Shown here in pieces: positions 58,620 to 64,000 of a stretch of DNA of 64,000 nucleotides (the stretch's first letter is position 1; the number at the start of each line of letters is the position of its first letter). The notes beneath the pieces were generated by a model that ran no database searches, was not told the origin of the DNA, and saw nothing but the letters and a program-made list of their open reading frames with translations. This stretch comes from Cristatella mucedo. Its lineage: Eukaryota > Bryozoa > Phylactolaemata > Cristatellidae. Both the position numbers and the translations under genes were made by a program. The stretch is taken from positions 728,501-792,500 of the forward strand of contig WPIO01000072.1 in the NCBI GenBank assembly GCA_009760855.2, in the 5' to 3' direction.

Positions 58620-58712
58620 TCACGCATTTACCTTGTGAGGACGGGGCAGTCTATGAGGACGGGCGGCGTTTAGATACGATCAGCTAGCTGCTCAGAACAA
58701 TCTCGAAATTCC
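58465..58712 (-). repeat. Right arm of an inverted duplication
   Basis: Partner of 57360-57610 in opposite orientation. This arm keeps an open reading frame across its whole length on the minus strand. Confidence 0.85.
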
Positions 58713-58769
58713 GTCCAAAGATTTAGATATCAGCACTGAATATGTTTTACTTAGTGCTGTTATGACCAC

Positions 58770-58940
58770 GAAACCTGACCCTGTGCATGTCACCTCTAAC
58801 CATGCTATGCTAGTTGTCAATGAACAAGCTACCATTCATCGTTCGACCATCCTTCCTTGGCAGCATATGCAAATTGCCTAGTATAGATTAATTTCTCTGA
58901 GGACGATATTAAAAAGTCTTATTATCATTATTTTTAATAT
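58770..58940 (+). mobile_element. LINE lineage B, tail fragment
   Basis: Plus-strand GACCCTGTGCATGTCACCTC, CAGCATATGCAAATTGCCTAG and ATTTCTCTGAGGACGATATT, with a short ATT tail. Confidence 0.7.
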
Positions 58941-59219
58941 CCTAGTTCGGTAGCAGCACATTGCACGAGTGCAATGTTCGAAGACCTGAAGCTAGCAATA
59001 CGCCAACGATAACAATACAGCATTCAAAATTCTGCAAGCACCGCTAATGAACGCGCCGTATTAGGAAAAGTAAAGCCATAGCCTGCATATTGCGTCTCAT
59101 GCAATAGGTGAATTCCAGCCGACTCGCTAAGAGGCTAACAGCAGCTCAAGCTCAGCGCTAAGGCTCACCGACCAGCCGACTGTTGCTTCAACAGAGCGAC
59201 TTCGTTCAGGCACGTGTCT

Positions 59220-59229
59220 TATATAAAAG
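59220..59229 (+). promoter_or_regulatory. Orphan TATA-box-like site
   Basis: TATATAAAAG is a strong TATA match with GC-richer flanks on both sides. No gene is recognised downstream, so this is a weak call. Confidence 0.2.
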
Positions 59230-59334
59230 CCAGGTCGTAATTCATGCAATGATCTTGCTCTTAAATAATAATACACTTCGATGCTCGTAAGCATCTTCTT
59301 ATCGTGGCGATTTCGTAAGCGGTCCAGTTCTGTA

Positions 59335-59425
59335 ATGATGATAGCAATAATACACTGGATTTTGCGCCATCAGAGAACTCAGTCTCTTTCTAGGCACTTT
59401 ACATTTGCTGTAAGGATAGCCCGAT
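59335..59425 (-). mobile_element. LINE lineage B, tail fragment
   Basis: Minus-strand terminal piece with CATCAGAGAACTCAGTCTCT, CACTTTACATTTGCTGTAAG and a short ATT-like tail. Confidence 0.7.
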
Positions 59426-61469
59426 CTAACTAAGCTTCGATGCTTCATACCTCGTGATCGAGGTTCAGCCGTCAAGCTCAGAGTCCGTAATCGCGGGAGT
59501 TACAGTGCTACGGACGGACAGATGTATCGACGTAAGGTCAGTACCTGCACGGATCTGAGTACCGCTTGAGAGCCCGGCGTGATAGCTCTTTAGGGATTAG
59601 CATCGGGTACAGAGCGGTGGCGGCGCATCTGACCCCGGATATAAGATGGGAGTGGTCCAGAGGTCTGATGGGTAAATGTTAAGCTAAAACTAAGACTGGT
59701 CCAAGTGTCGAATAATATTCTAGGGTACCTTTCAAAAGACAAACATGGTGGAAATAGAACCTGAAGTTTTTACGATTTCTACATAGCAGGAAAGCATAAA
59801 AAATTATTAGGAAAACCGTGTCTAACTCGGAAATAAACCGAAAACGGCATATCTACAAATGAAAACTGTACCGATCTCTGCACCATATACGACTGGTGTC
59901 CCAACATGTTGAACTTGTGTACATCGAGGTACATTTTTTAAGTTTGTCGGGGTGCATGCTTGCGACTCTTAGCCGGCTTCATTTACAGTGTAGCTTTGTG
60001 CCGTGTAGGTTCCATAGCTCTAATAATATCCAATACTTGACGGATCAGCGTAAGATTTCAAATGCAAGTTTGGCTCTTTTTTGTACATCGCTACGGTAGT
60101 TCATTTCTGACTGCATAATTTTCGCTATACACGGCTAGCGACACGCAGGCGCAGCATCGACACTCGGAGGAAATGATGACGGCTGCGAAGCGTGTCAGCA
60201 ATAAAGAGCGCATATGCTTGACGATAGCAAGTCCCTATCCGTACGGCTGAGCAGTCTATTCGACAGGCGATGAAGATTGCAAGCGTCTGGCGCCAGGTCA
60301 CAGAGTACATTGCAGTCTGTACACTGTAGTATTTGGTACGCATCTGTTCGGTATTTGGTGTGGTATTGGTTTGCGAGTCTAACTGGAGTTGTTGTACAGA
60401 GAATACAACAACTCCAGCACACGACTCCCAAACCGATCTCCATTTCCCGGCTTAAAGGCTCGGGCGTAACTGTTTGCCTACCATGCGACTTCGGCTTCCG
60501 CGCTGCCCATCCGCAGATTATGGAATATCTTCTTACGGGCCATAGTAATGCAGGAACCACAATAATATCTTGGTATTTATATTCTGGTAGCTGTAGAGTG
60601 CTAATTTTTCACTCCCCTCCTTAAAGGAAGGTCGTCCTCGGCCGGAATACCATAAAACTTATATATTGCAGGTGTCAACGTTTGGCTTTGCCACCCGCTA
60701 ATCTTTAACATAAACTACTACCTAGGATGTTCAGACTCCTCTTCGCAGCTGTCGCTGTAGCTGTATTGTCTTTATATTCATCTCCGGTAGCCATATTAGC
60801 AATAAGATGAATCACGAAGCGTCTACAGAAACCTGAGACGTTAAGGTCACCAGCACTTGACTTGCTAGAGACTGGCGAGACTCTCTAGCCTCCGCTTTCA
60901 ATCACAATGGATACCTAATCGATTTCAAAAGTAGAATGCGACTTGCGCTCGCAACATTCGCCTCCCGACACCCTGCGAAACCAGCGTTTCTTGTCAATTG
61001 CAGAATTTTCTTCCGAAAACTGAAATGCTTGAGAATACGTAAACGGAAACCGATATAGCAAAGACCTGTTTAAAGTTTTCTGTTTGTCGTTTTATCGTAG
61101 AGCTCAAGAAATGACGTGCCTATGGACATCTAAACGCTTTTTGCTTCGGGCTGCTGGGTCTGCCACGCCGTTGGTGGCGTTAGATACACCGGCCGCTAGT
61201 CACCTGCATATTACTTATGAACATGCGTACCTATTATCGCTTCGTTATCGTAGTTAAAAGGCATTCCTAAATGTTAGAGCTATTGCTAAGATCCACGAAT
61301 TATGCACCGACAAGAGAAAAGAGCCCCGAAGGCGCCGCGTGGGCAGGGGCAGCGAGCTGAGACACCGCTTCTTTGGTATTCCTAGCATGGTCTCGAACCG
61401 CTCAGCGAGTTCTCCCTCAAGCGTCACTGTGAATTTCTTCAACTCGATGTTCACCAGGCCGGTTACAAC
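59426..61469. other. Mostly unrecognised
   Basis: No gene supported. It contains the hairpin at 60383-60417. The 115-121 residue ORFs at 60195-60624 on both strands overlap that hairpin and show no known motif. Confidence 0.4.
60383..60417. repeat. Perfect hairpin, 14-bp arms
   Basis: Arms 60383-60396 and 60404-60417 (CTGGAGTTGTTGTA and its exact complement) around a 7-base loop. No related copy was noticed elsewhere in the window. Confidence 0.92.
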
Positions 61470-61800
61470 TCCGTTGATCCGACTTAACGCCTGCCTTTGG
61501 AATCCTCGCTCAGTGTGCAATAAACCCATGTCAATATGAGACCTTATTTCTGAAAAAGGTCTCGGTCTGTTCGCCTTGACTGAAAGTTGGTTAAACTCGG
61601 TAAACTGCCCGACAATTAAAGACGCAACCCCGACTGAATTCTCCTTTCACTCTCCTAGATCAATCAAAACTGCAGTGTGAGTTGCTATTATCATACGCTC
61701 GAACCTCGACTTCAAGCCCTTTGCAGTACCCTCGAAGCAGTCTTTCGAATCCATTGTCTTGATTACAGATTCCTCACCTCGCTAGAGAACGGCTTCGGGC
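61470..61800 (+). mobile_element. LINE endonuclease N-terminal fragment
   Basis: Plus-strand LNACLWNPRSVCNKPMSI, then ISEKGLGLFALTESWLNS, the start of the apurinic-type endonuclease domain of L2/CR1-like LINEs (usual form NARSVRNK ... DILALTETWL). It is broken by stops and ends near 61800. It is the only 5' LINE piece in the window. Confidence 0.75.
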
Positions 61801-61840
61801 GACTCCTAGCGCATGAAACCAAAAAAGTTGTTTTTCGCTG

Positions 61841-62312
61841 ATTATCACAGCCTCATTTGTATAGCGGCAGAAGAGCCTCGCATATGGCTACTCTGTGGCA
61901 TTCGCGGTTTATGGGTCAATGTCGTATATTGCCCCATTATTTTCACTCGGTCAGTTAATGGCCTAGAGATATTTATGGCCCAGCAGAGGTTATGGCGCAA
62001 CTGCTGGTTTATCAGCCGTTGTGATTTATTTCAGTGATTTTAAAGTGACGGGCTGCAGAGGCCTGCCCTACCGTTTCTTAGAGGGCGCCGCGAAGGACAG
62101 TGGTGTACTGGCCCCCTGAGGCGTCCGTGCGAATAAACGTCTGTGAGCCCGCTTCGGTGTTCTGCGTTGCGTCGCGTAGATTCAATTGGGGAGAATGTCA
62201 AACTACATTACCGGCTATCACCACCGCTCGCAGTTGGCAATAAAAGATCGCCCACTGCAGGATTCGAACCTACGACCTCGGTAGAGAAAAACGAGCACCT
62301 TATGTGTTTAGA
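61841..62312 (-). mobile_element. SINE-1 split by a ~310-bp insertion
   Basis: The minus-strand SINE-1 tail (GGCTCTTCTGCCGCTATAC; 61841-61898) is separated from its body and head (B box GGTTCGAATCCTGCAGTGGG; 62212-62312). GGCTA is present at both junctions, as expected for a short target duplication or shared sequence at the site. Confidence 0.75.
61899..62211. mobile_element. Unidentified insertion within SINE-1
   Basis: About 310 bases, GC-richer towards its right end, with AATAAA near 62131 on the plus strand followed by a GTCTGTGAGCCCGCTTCGGT-type stretch. That arrangement recalls the end of an LTR, but no terminal TG...CA with a clean duplication is demonstrated. No ORF. Confidence 0.4.
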
Positions 62313-62660
62313 GTACCTGCTGTTCGACGTGTAGTAGCCACCACTAGCTCACTGTTAGGTCAAGCTGTGCTGGCTGCGGCGGGCTCTCAGCAGCAGGAGA
62401 TACGCGCTCTGGCCGGCGTTCATTTCGGCGAGGAATTCGGTGCCTTCGGTAGTTTCGTCGGCTGGTTTCACCGCTGCGAGAGACTATACCGGCCGAACCG
62501 AGTTGACCTGGCCACGTGGCACGCGTATTTTTCGCCACGGCTGCGGGCGGGACTAAGTCGGCCGCCGATGGTTCCTGAACGCCTAAAGTCTAAGAACAAA
62601 ATTCGCAACGGCGCCGGAGAACAGGATCCTTTGTCCAGTCACTCGAGCAAGGTGATTTAA
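62304..62660 (+). other. Unassigned ORF, faint CENP-B/pogo HTH resemblance
   Basis: A 118-residue frame with LLGQAVLAAA, RALAGVHFGEEFGAFGSF, GWFHRCERLYRPN. The spacing of Leu, Ala, Phe-Gly and GW-F--R recalls the CENP-B-type HTH of pogo/Tigger transposases, but the match is weak and no DDE domain follows. The start is arbitrary, since the upstream part is SINE-1 sequence. It may be a short exon of a gene outside the window or chance. Confidence 0.25.
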
Positions 62661-62803
62661 GCTGACTTTGCTGGGATTGCAGAGGATTGCAGGCCCATAC
62701 TGCCTCGGATTTGATTGTTCCAAAAGATGCTAACCCACAAGGCTTATGACTTTAGCAAACCTCAAGGACTGCATTTAGCTGAGTGCCTCTCAGCAGGCCG
62801 ACA

Positions 62804-62805
<2 letters not shown>

Positions 62806-62895
<90 letters not shown>
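62806..62895. repeat. (TA)44 microsatellite
   Basis: Pure TA array of about 88 bases. Confidence 0.97.
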
Positions 62896-62897
<2 letters not shown>

Positions 62898-63084
62898 CAC
62901 TGATACTCTCAATCTGTTCAGAACAAACCTTTTAGCATTCTGATAACCGCAGCATTTCTAGGTAAATTTCCAGCATATCAGAGCTTTCCGTGCAAATACA
63001 ACAAATTAGGCAGTTTTTACGTCGGCACCTGTCTAGTTTAATCACCGTCTGAGACTTGCACATTACTCCCTGAACGTACCCCTA

Positions 63085-63660
63085 AGTTGGTCACTTCTCG
63101 CCGACCTGCACTGGCTACCAGTCAAGCAACGGATCGACTTCAAAGTTTTGTCGCTCACTTTTAGGTCACTTCATTTTTTGGCTCCAGCCTATCTCTCAGA
63201 TCTACTCCCCCACTAGGCCAAGCGTCGTACCACCCGCTTCGGTGTTCAACAATTTACCTCTACCTCGCACAAACCTCAAATCCTTTGGAGACCGTGCATT
63301 TAATTCGTATGCTCCCAAAACCTGGAACTCCCTCCTGACTTGCGTCAGAACATCCCCTGACTTGAACACATTTAAAAAGAACTTAAAAACACACTTATTT
63401 AGGACAGCATTTAGTGGGTCCCTGTGATTCATCCTTGATGTGCTTATGCGTGCTGACACTGTGCATGCTGCCACTAACCACATTTGCATGCTGACCCTGT
63501 GCACGTCATCCCTAACCACGTTGTTCATGTTTCTTATCAAAAGCATGATATCACTCACGATTTAATTGCGTTTCCCTTTGCAGCAAATGTAAAGCGCCTA
63601 GGAAGAGATTGAGTTCTCTGAGGGCGCTTTATCAAGTGCATTATTATTATTATATTATTA
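63085..63660 (+). mobile_element. LINE lineage B, intact 3' terminus
   Basis: Plus-strand LLADLHWLPVKQRIDFKVLS-type end (63095), LKSFGDRAFNSYAPKTWNSL, LNTFKKNLKTHLFRTAF, a TGA, and the complete 3' UTR ending GTTCTCTGAGGGCGCTTTAT and an (ATT)n tail at 63640-63663. It is the cleanest lineage B end in the window. Confidence 0.88.
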
Positions 63661-63663
63661 TTA

Positions 63664-64000
63664 TTTGTCGTTGCTGATTAATAACAATTTATTTGAAAGG
63701 AAATTATGTAAAGAAGACGTTAATCAGGCTAAAATATACATATGCCATTAGCTGAATAAAAAATACCGCTAGGTAACCAAAGAAACGGGTAGACATTTAG
63801 TAATGACTTTCGTGGCGTTAAGCTTGAAGGCTGGATTTTAAGAAACAATTAATGAGCCTATTATCAATATAATATAATACTGCCGTCTTGCATACAGCGC
63901 CATGAGAGAATCAAATCTCTATCCCGAAAGCTGTAAAGCTCACTACAAGATAAAAATAGCTCATACTTAATGATTAGTGAGGTATCGCGCTTAAACAAGC
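63664..64000. other. AT-rich, nothing recognised
   Basis: A short piece at about 63890-63935 (AGCGCCATGAGAGAATCAAA) faintly recalls a minus-strand LINE or SINE-2 tail. Confidence 0.4.

Overview
The window is animal nuclear DNA, most likely from a non-vertebrate bilaterian; I cannot place it more precisely. There are no long intact prokaryote-style ORFs. Two conserved animal genes are split by introns, and tRNA-derived SINEs, L2/CR1-like LINE fragments and long dinucleotide microsatellites fill most of the remainder. Apart from the exons, nearly every translatable stretch is either a LINE remnant or a spurious reading of a simple repeat.

Gene 1 (plus strand, 9142-20605) is a complete secreted glutaminyl-peptide cyclotransferase (QPCT). 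It has seven coding exons whose phases join to a 346-residue protein with a signal peptide and all the zinc and catalytic residues of the family. Intron 2 is about 6.9 kb and full of repeats. Intron 6 uses a GC donor, and a SINE ends about 16 bases before its acceptor. Gene 2 (minus strand, 34436 to at least 42527) is a CTDSPL2-type FCP1/SCP phosphatase. Its five C-terminal exons are certain, three more N-terminal exons are inferred, and the 5' end was not found. The two genes converge tail to tail across about 14 kb of repeats.

Layout: 1-2400 nothing recognised; 2400-3745 degenerate AT-rich tandem repeat; 3900-8030 SINE and LINE tails plus microsatellites; 8030-9140 GC-rich upstream region of QPCT; 9142-20605 QPCT; 20606-34435 convergent intergenic region with a foldback-rich patch (22122-22735), a long internally deleted LINE (27855-29480) and AT palindromes (30413-30582); 34436-43300 CTDSPL2 and a GC-rich stretch; 43376-47030 clustered SINEs, a Tc1/mariner fossil and a very long GA array; 48285-50781 CA and TA arrays; 51880-54115 the best-preserved LINE; 54120-64000 older LINE pieces, an inverted duplication (57360-58712), a SINE split by an insertion and an unassigned ORF.

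Two LINE lineages recur. Lineage A has 3' ends in TGTAA- or ATAC-type repeats. Lineage B has 3' ends in ATT repeats. Two tRNA-headed SINE families are present. SINE-1 has a perfect B box and a conserved tail ending in AATCAGCT. SINE-2 has a Leu/Ser-like head and a (TA)n tail.
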